Shown: positions 34,227 through 40,947 of the stretch, in pieces
Layout: each line of letters opens with the position of its first letter
Position numbering within the stretch: position 1 is the stretch's first letter
From: Arthrobacter ramosus
GTDB lineage: Bacteria; Actinomycetota; Actinomycetes; Actinomycetales; Micrococcaceae
Length of the DNA: 64,000 nucleotides
Reading direction: 5' to 3'
Assembly (NCBI RefSeq): GCF_039535095.1
Contig: NZ_BAAAWN010000001.1
Span: 434,001-498,000, forward strand
The notes under the pieces: model-generated
Seen by the model: the letters and a program-made list of their open reading frames with translations, nothing else
What the model was told of the DNA's origin: nothing
The model's database searches: none
Made by a program: the position numbers and the translations under genes

Positions 34227-35045
34227 TTAGGCCCTCGGGCTGCGGAACTTGGAGAAACCCCGCCACAGACCGTAGACGGCGCCACCGACGGTCGCGGCTT
34301 TGAGGCCGAGCGTCGCTGCCCGGCGGCCGGAACGGAAGTCGTAAACAGGCCAGTTGTTCTCCCGCGCATGGCGGCGCAGCCCGGCATCGGGATTGATGCA
34401 CACCGGGTGGCCCACCAAAGTGAGCAGCGGGATGTCGTTATGTGAATCGCTGTACGCCCAGCAGCGTTTCAGGTCCAGGCCTTCTTCGTCCGCTACGCGC
34501 TGCACAGCCACGGCCTTGGCCGGCCCGTGGAGGATCTCGCCCACCAGCCGGCCCGTGTAGGCGCCATCTTCAACTTCGCCCACGGTACCCAGGGCGCCGG
34601 TCAGGCCGAGGCGCGTGGAAATGACGGTGGCAACTTCGATGGGCGTGGCGGTCACGAGCCAGACCTTCCGGCCAACACGCAGATGCTGTTCTGCCAGGGC
34701 CTTCGTACCAGGCCAGATCCGCGACTCGATCATCTCGTCGTAGACCTCTTCGCCCAGCTCCTTGATATCTGACACCTTGATACCGGCCGCGAGGATCAGC
34801 GCGGAATCCCGGACGGAATGGACGTCCTCCATTTTTTCGCCCCGCAGGACGAACTTGAACTGCTTCCAGGCAAAGCCCGCGGCTTGGGAGAGCGTGAAGG
34901 CCTTGCGTTCATACATCTTCCGGGCGACGTGGAAGAGGCTGGCACCCTTCATGAGGGTGTTGTCGACGTCGAAGAATGCGGCTTCGCCGTGTTGCTGCGT
35001 TGCAGCCGGCGCGGTGGCCACAACGGCGTTCTTCTCGACGGGCAT
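34227..35045 (-). CDS. HAD-IB family hydrolase (SerB1-like)
   Basis: A 272-residue haloacid-dehalogenase-superfamily phosphatase. Motif I is AAFFDVDNTLMKGAS (nucleophile Asp), motif II the Thr in VWLVTATPIEVA, motif III the Lys in HGPAKAVAVQRVA, and motif IV CWAYSDSHNDIPLL. The HAD-IB helical cap lies between motifs I and II. A C-terminal hydrophobic segment (TLGLKAATVGGAVYGLWRGF) may touch the membrane. It corresponds to Rv0505c (serB1) by position; whether it is a phosphoserine phosphatase is uncertain, as related proteins act on lysophospholipids or other phosphates. Divergent from the glutaredoxin gene. Confidence 0.87.
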   Translation of the reverse strand: MPVEKNAVVATAPAATQQHGEAAFFDVDNTLMKGASLFHVARKMYERKAFTLSQAAGFAWKQFKFVLRGEKMEDVHSVRDSALILAAGIKVSDIKELGEEVYDEMIESRIWPGTKALAEQHLRVGRKVWLVTATPIEVATVISTRLGLTGALGTVGEVEDGAYTGRLVGEILHGPAKAVAVQRVADEEGLDLKRCWAYSDSHNDIPLLTLVGHPVCINPDAGLRRHARENNWPVYDFRSGRRAATLGLKAATVGGAVYGLWRGFSKFRSPRA

Positions 35046-35122
35046 GCCTTGAGTCTAGTCAATCGCCCGGCCCCCTGCCGTTCGCGACGGTTGTGCCGAC
35101 GCTGAAGCGATACCGTTGAACC

Positions 35123-35377
35123 ATGCCAAATCCCGACGTCGTACTCCTCACCAAAGCTGACTGCCACCTTTGCGCCGCGGCGCGTGACGCCGTCGAACGC
35201 GTGACCTCAAGCCTTGGCCTCACGTGGACGGAACAGTCGATCGACACTGACCCGGTACTGCGCGAGCGCTACGCCGAGGAGATCCCGGTGGTGTTCGTGG
35301 ACGGAATCCAGCGGGATTTCTGGAAAATCGATGAGGCACGATTGGTGCGGGTCCTGAAGAAGGCCATCGCCGCCTGA
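35123..35377 (+). CDS. Glutaredoxin-family protein
   Basis: An 84-residue thioredoxin-fold protein: VVLLTKADCHLCAAARDAV carries the redox CHLC pair at residues 14-17, and EEIPVVFVDG supplies the cis-proline (TVP-type IPV) loop. The C-terminus is a helix. It is of the DUF836/glutaredoxin-like type found before rex and hemA in actinobacteria, next to the Rv0506 position. Likely a dithiol exchange protein of unknown partner. Rex follows about 60 bp downstream and may be cotranscribed. Confidence 0.88.
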   Translation: MPNPDVVLLTKADCHLCAAARDAVERVTSSLGLTWTEQSIDTDPVLRERYAEEIPVVFVDGIQRDFWKIDEARLVRVLKKAIAA

Positions 35378-35440
35378 ACATGCGTGCAGAGCTTTGTTGG
35401 CAATAGAGTGGGAAAACAAAGCGACGCAATGGAGAAGAAC

Positions 35441-36136
35441 GTGACTGCGCTGGAACCGTCTGCCGAAGCTGTACCCGGGGACAAGGACTCTGCCGCGAAG
35501 CAGATACCACCCGCGGCTGTGGCCCGGATGACGCTTTATCTGCGCGCTCTGAACTCCCTGCTGGGCGAAGGCGTGGAACGCGTTTCCTCCGAGGCGCTGG
35601 CCGAGGCGTCGGGAGTCAGCTCGTCCACGTTGCGCAAGGACCTCTCCTACGTCGGCTCCTATGGAACGCGTGGCGTGGGATACGAGGTCCAGTACTTGAG
35701 CCGGCACATCGCGGCGGCGCTCGGCCTGACCCACGACTGGAAAGTGGCCATTGTGGGCGCCGGCAACCTTGGCAAAGCCTTGGCACGGTACGGCGGATTC
35801 GAGTCGCGCGGTTTCGACGTGGTGGCGATCCTCGACGCCGATCCGATGATCATCGGGAACGAAGTCGGCTGGCTGCGGGTCAGCGACGCCGCCAATCTTG
35901 AAACGGTCCTTCAGCGGACCGGCACCAACATGGTTGTCCTGGCCCTCCCGGCCGCGGTGGCACAGGACGTCTGCGACCGCGTGATCAGCGCGGGTATCCG
36001 CAGCATCCTCAGCTTTGCTCCTGTGCTGTTGCAGGTTCCGCCGTACGTGAATCTGCGCAAGGTGGACATGGCAACTGAGCTTCAAATCCTGGCGTATCAC
36101 GCACAACGGGCGCAGACTCCGCGCCAGGCCCTCTAG
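35441..36136 (+). CDS. rex: Redox-sensing transcriptional repressor Rex
   Basis: A 231-residue NADH/NAD+ sensor. N-terminal winged helix: AVARMTLYLRALNSLLGEGV, ASGVSSSTLRKDLSYVGSYGTRGVGYEV. C-terminal Rossmann domain: VAIVGAGNLGKALARYGGF, VVAILDADPMIIG and VPPYVNLRKVDM. Rex represses respiratory and fermentative genes and is released by NADH. The GTG at 35441 has GGAGAAG five bases upstream and is preferred. ATG 35429 (235 residues) or the frame opening at 35384 are possible. No Rex box (TTGTGAnnnnnnTCACAA) is seen close by. The left arm of its terminator is inside the coding sequence. Confidence 0.93.
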   Translation: MTALEPSAEAVPGDKDSAAKQIPPAAVARMTLYLRALNSLLGEGVERVSSEALAEASGVSSSTLRKDLSYVGSYGTRGVGYEVQYLSRHIAAALGLTHDWKVAIVGAGNLGKALARYGGFESRGFDVVAILDADPMIIGNEVGWLRVSDAANLETVLQRTGTNMVVLALPAAVAQDVCDRVISAGIRSILSFAPVLLQVPPYVNLRKVDMATELQILAYHAQRAQTPRQAL

Positions 36137-36171
36137 GCCAAGCCGGGTCTGCGCCCGTTGTTGGTTTTGTT
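36103..36171 (+). terminator. Rex terminator overlapping its own coding end
   Basis: ACAACGGGCGCAGAC (36103-36117) pairs perfectly with 36147-36161, and TGGTTTTGTTC follows. The left arm encodes residues near the C-terminus (AQRAQT) and the stop lies in the loop. It is an intrinsic terminator with a 15-bp stem. Confidence 0.75.
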
Positions 36172-36207
36172 CTTGGCTATAGGCCCTGTGGCCGTTCGCC
36201 GTCTGGC

Positions 36208-37029
36208 CTAGCGGCCGTAAGGCGCCTGGCCATAGGGGTTCGCGAACGGCTGGGCTTTCCGGAAATACGGCGCCGAGGCCGGCAAGTACAGCAGCACGAT
36301 CGCGGCGATGCCCAAGAGGATGGTGATGGTGCCCATCCCGACCTGGGTCAGGCCCAGCAGGGAAATTCCGGCAAAGACCGTGCCCAGGATTCGGGCCCAG
36401 TTCTTCCCCTTGCGGACATTGAACGCAACCAGTGCGTAGAGCCCGGCAAAGATCACCGAGAAAACAACCACGAAGGTGACAGCAATGCCGATGACGCTGT
36501 TTGTGTCCAGGCCTGAAGCGTTGGTCCCCTGCCCCGCCAACGCCTGGTCGATCATGCTCTTGCCCGCGGGCGAGTTCAGCCCGGCGATGGTGATGGGGAT
36601 GCCGATCAAGGTCAGCAAACCGGCGGCAAGCATGAGCCAGAAGGAGATGGTGACCAGCTGTGGGACTCCCGACGTCGCGGCGGGCTGCTGGCTCGGCCAG
36701 ATGACCGGTCCGCCCTGGCCGTACTGCGGGACGGAAGGCTGGCCGTACTGCGGCTGCTGAGGTGCCTGCTGGCCGTACTGCGGAGCCTGCTGCCCGTACT
36801 GGGGCGCGGAAAGCTGTCCGTATTGCGGCGCGGAAGGCTGGCCGTAAGGGGGCTGCTGACCCTGCTGCGGTGCCTGCTGCCCGTACTGAGGCGTCTGCTG
36901 GCCGTACTGCGGAGCTTGCTGGCCGTATTGCGGCTGCTGACCCTGCTGGGGTGCCTGCTGCCCGTATTTCGGCTCCTCAGGGGTGGGATTCTCGCCGGGA
37001 GTGGACGGCGGGTACGGAGGGGTGCTCAT
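36208..37029 (-). CDS. Gln/Tyr/Pro-repeat membrane protein
   Basis: A 273-residue protein. Residues about 20-120 are a low-complexity array of YGQQAPQ / PQYGQQ units (more than ten copies), followed by four predicted membrane segments: LVTISFWLMLAAGLLTLIGI, VIGIAVTFVVVFSVIFAGLY, ILGTVFAGISLLGLTQVG and ILLGIAAIVLLYLPA. A second gene with the same layout follows upstream on this strand (37264-37926), and both share the block WVAAAL/FWLMLAAGLL after an LTIS motif. Function unknown; the repeat is cytosolic by the positive-inside rule and prion-like in composition. ATG 37029 with AAAGGAA upstream is preferred to 37122. Confidence 0.75.
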   Translation of the reverse strand: MSTPPYPPSTPGENPTPEEPKYGQQAPQQGQQPQYGQQAPQYGQQTPQYGQQAPQQGQQPPYGQPSAPQYGQLSAPQYGQQAPQYGQQAPQQPQYGQPSVPQYGQGGPVIWPSQQPAATSGVPQLVTISFWLMLAAGLLTLIGIPITIAGLNSPAGKSMIDQALAGQGTNASGLDTNSVIGIAVTFVVVFSVIFAGLYALVAFNVRKGKNWARILGTVFAGISLLGLTQVGMGTITILLGIAAIVLLYLPASAPYFRKAQPFANPYGQAPYGR

Positions 37030-37263
37030 GGCATTCCTTTGCGTGTCGACTGCAGATACGGCTGCCGGGTGCAACGTGCCCTGCCCCCAGCTCGGCTTAA
37101 TTCCACCGTACCCCGACGGCACAGTGCTGGTGATGATTCACGGGAAGAATTCTCGCTAAACAAGCTTCGGCGGATCTCCCCTGAATGGTGCGAGGACAAA
37201 CGGAAGGCCGCGGGGCCCTCCCGGGACCTGCCGCGGCCTTCGGCCATGGGTGCTGCGTTGTTG

Positions 37264-37926
37264 CTAGACGAAGTGCTTCCTGGACTCCGGAAGCCACATC
37301 AACACCGCGGCCGCGACAGCTACCGCCGATCCGATGAAGTTGAGGTTGAGGGTAACCACCTGGACCAAGAGGGAAATTACGGCAAATGCTCCCAGGATGG
37401 TCAGGACAAGCCGCGCCCAGCGGGAGCCCTCTTTAAGCCGAATGGCAATGAAGATGTAGAGGGCTGCGAACACCAGGCTGAAAATCAGGCCCACAATGCC
37501 CGCGCCAACCATCATCTCTCCGAAGACGCTGCGCATCGTGAAAATGTTAATGAAGCTGGCAAGAACACCCAAAGCGGCAGCCGCGACCCACAACCAGTAG
37601 GAAATGGTCAGCTGCTGCGGCACTCCCGTGGTGTCTCGAAAGCGCTGGGCGACGTTGTTGAAGTCGAGTCCAAAAGTGTTCCGCGCCGGCGCCGCGTAGC
37701 CCAGCCCTGCCGGCGGGGCGCTATTCGGACCCGCTGGCATGCCATAGGCGGGTTGGCCCGGCTGCTGGTTTCCAGGGGCGGGCTGCTGGTAGGAGGGGGG
37801 CGCTTGGTAAGAAGGAGGTGCTTGGTATCCCTGCGGAGGCTGGTAACCCGCAGGAGGGACGTTGCCGGGCTGCGGTGGCTGGGCCCCGGGCTGTTGAGGC
37901 TGAGGAGCTTCGTTTGGGTTACTCAT
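37264..37926 (-). CDS. Pro/Gln-rich membrane protein, paralog of the preceding one
   Basis: A 220-residue protein. The first 75 residues are Pro/Gln/Tyr-rich (PPQGYQAPPSYQAPPSYQQP). The rest holds four membrane helices: LTISYWLWVAAAALGVLASF, MMVGAGIVGLIFSLVFAALY, VLTILGAFAVISLLVQVVTL and AVAVAAAVLMWLP. The helices and loops (IAIRLKEGSRWARLVLTILG versus VAFNVRKGKNWARILGTVFA) align with the 36208 protein, so the two arose by duplication. Function unknown; related DUF2127-like or small actinobacterial membrane proteins have not been characterised. About 230 bp separate the two genes; the second has its own start region. Confidence 0.75.
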   Translation of the reverse strand: MSNPNEAPQPQQPGAQPPQPGNVPPAGYQPPQGYQAPPSYQAPPSYQQPAPGNQQPGQPAYGMPAGPNSAPPAGLGYAAPARNTFGLDFNNVAQRFRDTTGVPQQLTISYWLWVAAAALGVLASFINIFTMRSVFGEMMVGAGIVGLIFSLVFAALYIFIAIRLKEGSRWARLVLTILGAFAVISLLVQVVTLNLNFIGSAVAVAAAVLMWLPESRKHFV

Positions 37927-38035
37927 GGCATCACTTTAGACCTGAGGTTTAAGGATTCATAGGAAATTCTTGGCTAATTCGCCGCTAAGCATCGGCTTTT
38001 CCCCGAACAATAGGCGGGTGACACCGCAAGCAAAA

Positions 38036-38089
38036 AATGGCGCCTCCGGGGCTGCACACGTGATTATGTGCAGCCCCGGAGGCGCCATT
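38036..38089. terminator. Strong terminator of yceI
   Basis: A perfect 23-bp inverted repeat (38036-38058 with 38067-38089) with an 8-base loop. On the minus strand the stem is followed by a T-run (38032-38037), 20 bases after the yceI stop: a textbook intrinsic terminator. Confidence 0.92.
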
Positions 38090-38109
38090 CAGTCCGGGAA
38101 ACCGGTGGA

Positions 38110-38658
38110 TCAGGCGGCAGGCGCGATGAAAGCCAGTTCGAGGTTGATGACAACCTTGTCGCTGACCAGCACGCCGCCGGCCTCGAGCACTGCGTTCCAG
38201 GTCAGGCCGAAGTCCTTGCGGCTGATGGTGGTCTCACCGGAGACGCCTGCGCGGGTGTTGCCGAACGGGTCAACGGCCACGCCGTTGAACTCGGTCTCGA
38301 TGGTGACCTCTTGGGAGACGCCCTTGATCGTCAGCTCGCCCACGAGGTCGAAGCTGTCGCCGTTGGCCTTGACGTGGCGGGAGACAAAAGTGATTTCCGG
38401 GAACTTCTCCACATCGAAGAAGTCCTCGCCCTTGACGTGGCCGTCGCGGTTGGCGTCGCCCGAGTCGAAGCTGGCGGTCTGGATCGTTGCGGCGACCTTG
38501 GAGTCGGTCAGGCTGCTGCCAAGGTCAAGGGTGGCCTCGGCCTCGGTGAACTGGCCGCGGACCTTGCTGATGCCTGCGTGGCGGACCGTAAAGCCGATCT
38601 CGCTGTGGGAGTTGTCGAGGGTCCAGACGCCGGTGGTGACGTTTGCGGGAAGAGTCAT
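38110..38658 (-). CDS. YceI-family protein (lipid-binding beta-barrel)
   Basis: A 182-residue lipocalin-like protein. It starts TGVWTLDNSHSEIGFTVRH, the YceI signature, and continues with KVRGQFTEAEATLDLG, HVKGEDFFDVEKFPEITFVS, LTIKGVSQEVTIETEFNG and FGLTWNAVLEAGG. YceI proteins bind isoprenoid chains such as polyprenols or quinone tails. No signal peptide is visible from the chosen start, so this copy is probably cytosolic. The ATG at 38658 has AAGGAG 6-11 bases upstream. It is divergent from the cytochrome c operon, sharing a region with three small palindromes. Confidence 0.9.
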   Translation of the reverse strand: MTLPANVTTGVWTLDNSHSEIGFTVRHAGISKVRGQFTEAEATLDLGSSLTDSKVAATIQTASFDSGDANRDGHVKGEDFFDVEKFPEITFVSRHVKANGDSFDLVGELTIKGVSQEVTIETEFNGVAVDPFGNTRAGVSGETTISRKDFGLTWNAVLEAGGVLVSDKVVINLELAFIAPAA

Positions 38659-38714
38659 GGGGTTCTCCTTGGGAAGGTGTGATCGTAGCTTCATCGGGCG
38701 TTCGGCCGCACTTA

Positions 38715-38822
38715 GTTGAAGTGTCAACCGAACCTTGTGTCAAGTATAAACATGCAAATGCATCTTTTATTCCACCTTCAGGGAACATTCTGAAGAAACT
38801 TTCAGTTCTACGAAACGTAGAA
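38715..38822. promoter_or_regulatory. Divergent control region with three short palindromes
   Basis: Between yceI and the phosphatase/ccs operon are GTTGA-AGTG-TCAAC (38715-38728), ATGCA-AA-TGCAT (38752-38763) and TTCTACG-AAA-CGTAGAA (38806-38822), all perfect. They look like operators of two or three different regulators, for example MarR-type for the first. The region is AT-rich, as expected of promoters. Confidence 0.5.
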
Positions 38823-38861
38823 GATTTCAGATCGCCCGCCTTCTTTGAGAAACTGGTAAAC

Positions 38862-39524
38862 ATGCCCCAAGCAACTGTCCATCTGCTCCGCCATGGCGAG
38901 GTCTACAATCCCGACGGCATTCTGTACGGCAGACTGCCTGAATTCCACCTCTCCGAACGCGGCCGCGAGATGGCCAAGATGCTCGCGGACCACTTCGCTG
39001 CCCGTGTCGCGCAGGGGGCCAACATCGTTTACCTTGTCTCCTCGCCGTTGACCCGCGCGCAGGAAACCGCGCTTCCCGCTTCGCAGGCGCTGGACCTCCA
39101 GATCCACACGGAACCGCGGATCATCGAGGCGGAGAACCACTTCGAAGGGCTCAGGGCCAACATCTCCGAATTCATCAAGCCCAAGCACTGGCGCGAGTAC
39201 CGCAACCCGCTGCGTCCGTCCTGGGGCGAGTCTTACCAGGACCAGGTCACCCGCATGCGTGCCGCCGTCGAGGACGCCCGGCTGAAGGCGATCGAACTCG
39301 GCGGCGATGGCGCCGAAGCCATCCTCGTCAGCCACCAGCTCCCCATCTACGCCACGCGCCTCAGCGCGGAGGGCCGCCCTTTGTGGCACGATCCGCGCAA
39401 ACGCGAGTGCACTCTGACGTCCCTGACTTCCATCGTGTTCGACGACGGCAAGGTTGCGCGGGTGGAGTACAGCGAACCCGCCGCCGTACTGCTGCCCGGT
39501 GCCGCGAGGACCCCTGGAGCATGA
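38862..39524 (+). CDS. Histidine phosphatase (phosphoglycerate-mutase-like)
   Basis: A 220-residue branch-1 histidine phosphatase. The catalytic motif is VHLLRHGEVYNPDGILYGR, with the second RxxET-type region SPLTRAQETALPAS and the second catalytic His in AILVSHQLPIYATRL. Unlike metabolic PGM, substrate loops are short; typical annotation is histidine phosphatase family. It is the first gene of the cytochrome c maturation operon and its TGA overlaps the ATGs of the next gene. ATG 38862 is chosen; the open frame extends into the promoter region. Its role in the pathway is not known, but this pairing recurs in Micrococcaceae (from general knowledge). Confidence 0.88.
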   Translation: MPQATVHLLRHGEVYNPDGILYGRLPEFHLSERGREMAKMLADHFAARVAQGANIVYLVSSPLTRAQETALPASQALDLQIHTEPRIIEAENHFEGLRANISEFIKPKHWREYRNPLRPSWGESYQDQVTRMRAAVEDARLKAIELGGDGAEAILVSHQLPIYATRLSAEGRPLWHDPRKRECTLTSLTSIVFDDGKVARVEYSEPAAVLLPGAARTPGA

Positions 39525-39526
39525 CA

Positions 39527-40177
39527 ATGGACCGCAATATCACCAGCCGCAAGACCAGCGGCCAGAAGGCCAATGCAACCTTGACCTCGCGCCGCAGTTT
39601 CCTCGCCGTCGGGGGCGTGGCACTTTCTGCATTGACCATGGGCCTGTCCGCCTGTGCCCAGGAAGATGCCCTGGCCCAGCAGGCCAAAGCCGGCGACAAC
39701 AAGAACTACGTCGCCGGGGACGGCTCGGTGACCGAATTCGCCAAAGCGGACCGCAAGGCCGCCGTCGGGATCAAAGGCACTTTGTTCGACGGAACTGCCG
39801 TGACCCCGCAGGACCTGCTCGGCAAGGTGACCGTCCTCAACTTCTGGTTCGCCGCGTGTGCGCCGTGCCGGGTTGAAGCGCCGATTCTTGAGGAACTGCA
39901 CCAGGAGTTCAAGCCCAAAGGTGTCCAGTTCTACGGTGTGAACCTCCGGGACGAGAAGGCGACGGCGGACGCGTTCGACAAGACGTTCAACCTCACGTAC
40001 CCCAGCTTCAACGACAAAGACGGCGCCGTGCTGCTGTCTGTCTCCGGCATTGTGCCTCCGGGTGCGGTGCCGACCACGCTGGTGCTGGACAAAGAAGGCA
40101 AGGTTGCCGCCCGCGTCCTGGGCGAGATCGATAAGAGCACGCTCAAGGCGCTCATCACCACCGCGGTTGCCGAGTAG
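39527..40177 (+). CDS. TlpA/ResA-like thiol-disulfide oxidoreductase, lipoprotein
   Basis: A 216-residue protein. LTSRRSFLAVGGVALSALTMG has a twin-arginine-like start, and LSACAQ is a lipobox, so it is probably exported and lipid-anchored. The thioredoxin domain is VTVLNFWFAACAPCRVEAP, with the CAPC redox site (WCxxC-type) near residue 109, and GIVPPGAVPTTLVLDKEG with the cis-Pro. ResA keeps apocytochrome c heme-binding cysteines reduced outside the membrane. The ATG at 39527 has GGAG seven bases upstream; ATG 39521, overlapping the previous stop, is the alternative. Confidence 0.9.
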   Translation: MDRNITSRKTSGQKANATLTSRRSFLAVGGVALSALTMGLSACAQEDALAQQAKAGDNKNYVAGDGSVTEFAKADRKAAVGIKGTLFDGTAVTPQDLLGKVTVLNFWFAACAPCRVEAPILEELHQEFKPKGVQFYGVNLRDEKATADAFDKTFNLTYPSFNDKDGAVLLSVSGIVPPGAVPTTLVLDKEGKVAARVLGEIDKSTLKALITTAVAE

Positions 40178-40191
40178 GTGGCCCCGACAGC

Positions 40192-40947
40192 GTGAACAGC
40201 CCTTTCGCCGAGACCATCCTGAGCGGTTCCTTGCTGCTGGCCATCCCCGTGGCTTTGCTGGCCGGACTCGTGTCCTTCCTGTCGCCTTGCGTCCTGCCCC
40301 TGGTACCTGGCTACCTTGGCTACGTGACCGGGCTGACCGGCGTCGACCTCCAGAAGCAAAGGCGCGGGCGCATGCTCGCGGGAATCGGCCTGTTCGTCCT
40401 CGGATTCTCCGTAATTTTTGTCCTGCTCGGTGGTGCCTTCGGTCAACTGGGGACCCTCATCACCGGTCCGCAGAACGCGTGGATCACGCAATTGCTGGGC
40501 GTACTGGTGATCATCATGGGCGTCGTCTTCCTGGGTGGCTTCGGGTGGTTGCAGCGCGACGCCAAAATCCATGCCAAGCCGCCTGCCGGACTGTGGGGTG
40601 CGCCGTTGCTGGGCATCACGTTCGGACTCGGCTGGGCGCCCTGTATTGGTCCCACCTATTCCGCCGTCCAGTTGCTGAGCCTTTCCGGGGGATCGTCCGC
40701 GGCAAAGGGGGCTCTCCTGGCGTTTGTCTATAGTCTTGGCCTTGGCATTCCCTTCCTGTTGATAGCCCTGGCAGTCCGCCGGGGGATGGGTGTGATGTCC
40801 TTCTTCCGCAAGCATCGCCTCGCGATCCAGCGGATGGGCGGGGGCATCCTGATCCTCCTGGGAATCCTGATGGCCACGGGAGTGTGGGGCGCCTGGGTAA
40901 CCGGGCTCCAGTACTGGTTCCAAACCGATGTGAAGTTGCCGATCTGA
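40192..40947 (+). CDS. ccdA: CcdA-type cytochrome c biogenesis transmembrane protein
   Basis: A 251-residue membrane protein with six helices. It has the CcdA motif LAGLVSFLSPCVLPLVPGYL with one redox Cys, and the matching second Cys in FGLGWAPCIGPTYSAV. CcdA carries electrons from cytosolic thioredoxin across the membrane to ResA, encoded just upstream. The GTG start lies 14 bp after the ResA stop, and the TGA overlaps the ATG of resB (TGATG). Confidence 0.93.
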   Translation: MNSPFAETILSGSLLLAIPVALLAGLVSFLSPCVLPLVPGYLGYVTGLTGVDLQKQRRGRMLAGIGLFVLGFSVIFVLLGGAFGQLGTLITGPQNAWITQLLGVLVIIMGVVFLGGFGWLQRDAKIHAKPPAGLWGAPLLGITFGLGWAPCIGPTYSAVQLLSLSGGSSAAKGALLAFVYSLGLGIPFLLIALAVRRGMGVMSFFRKHRLAIQRMGGGILILLGILMATGVWGAWVTGLQYWFQTDVKLPI

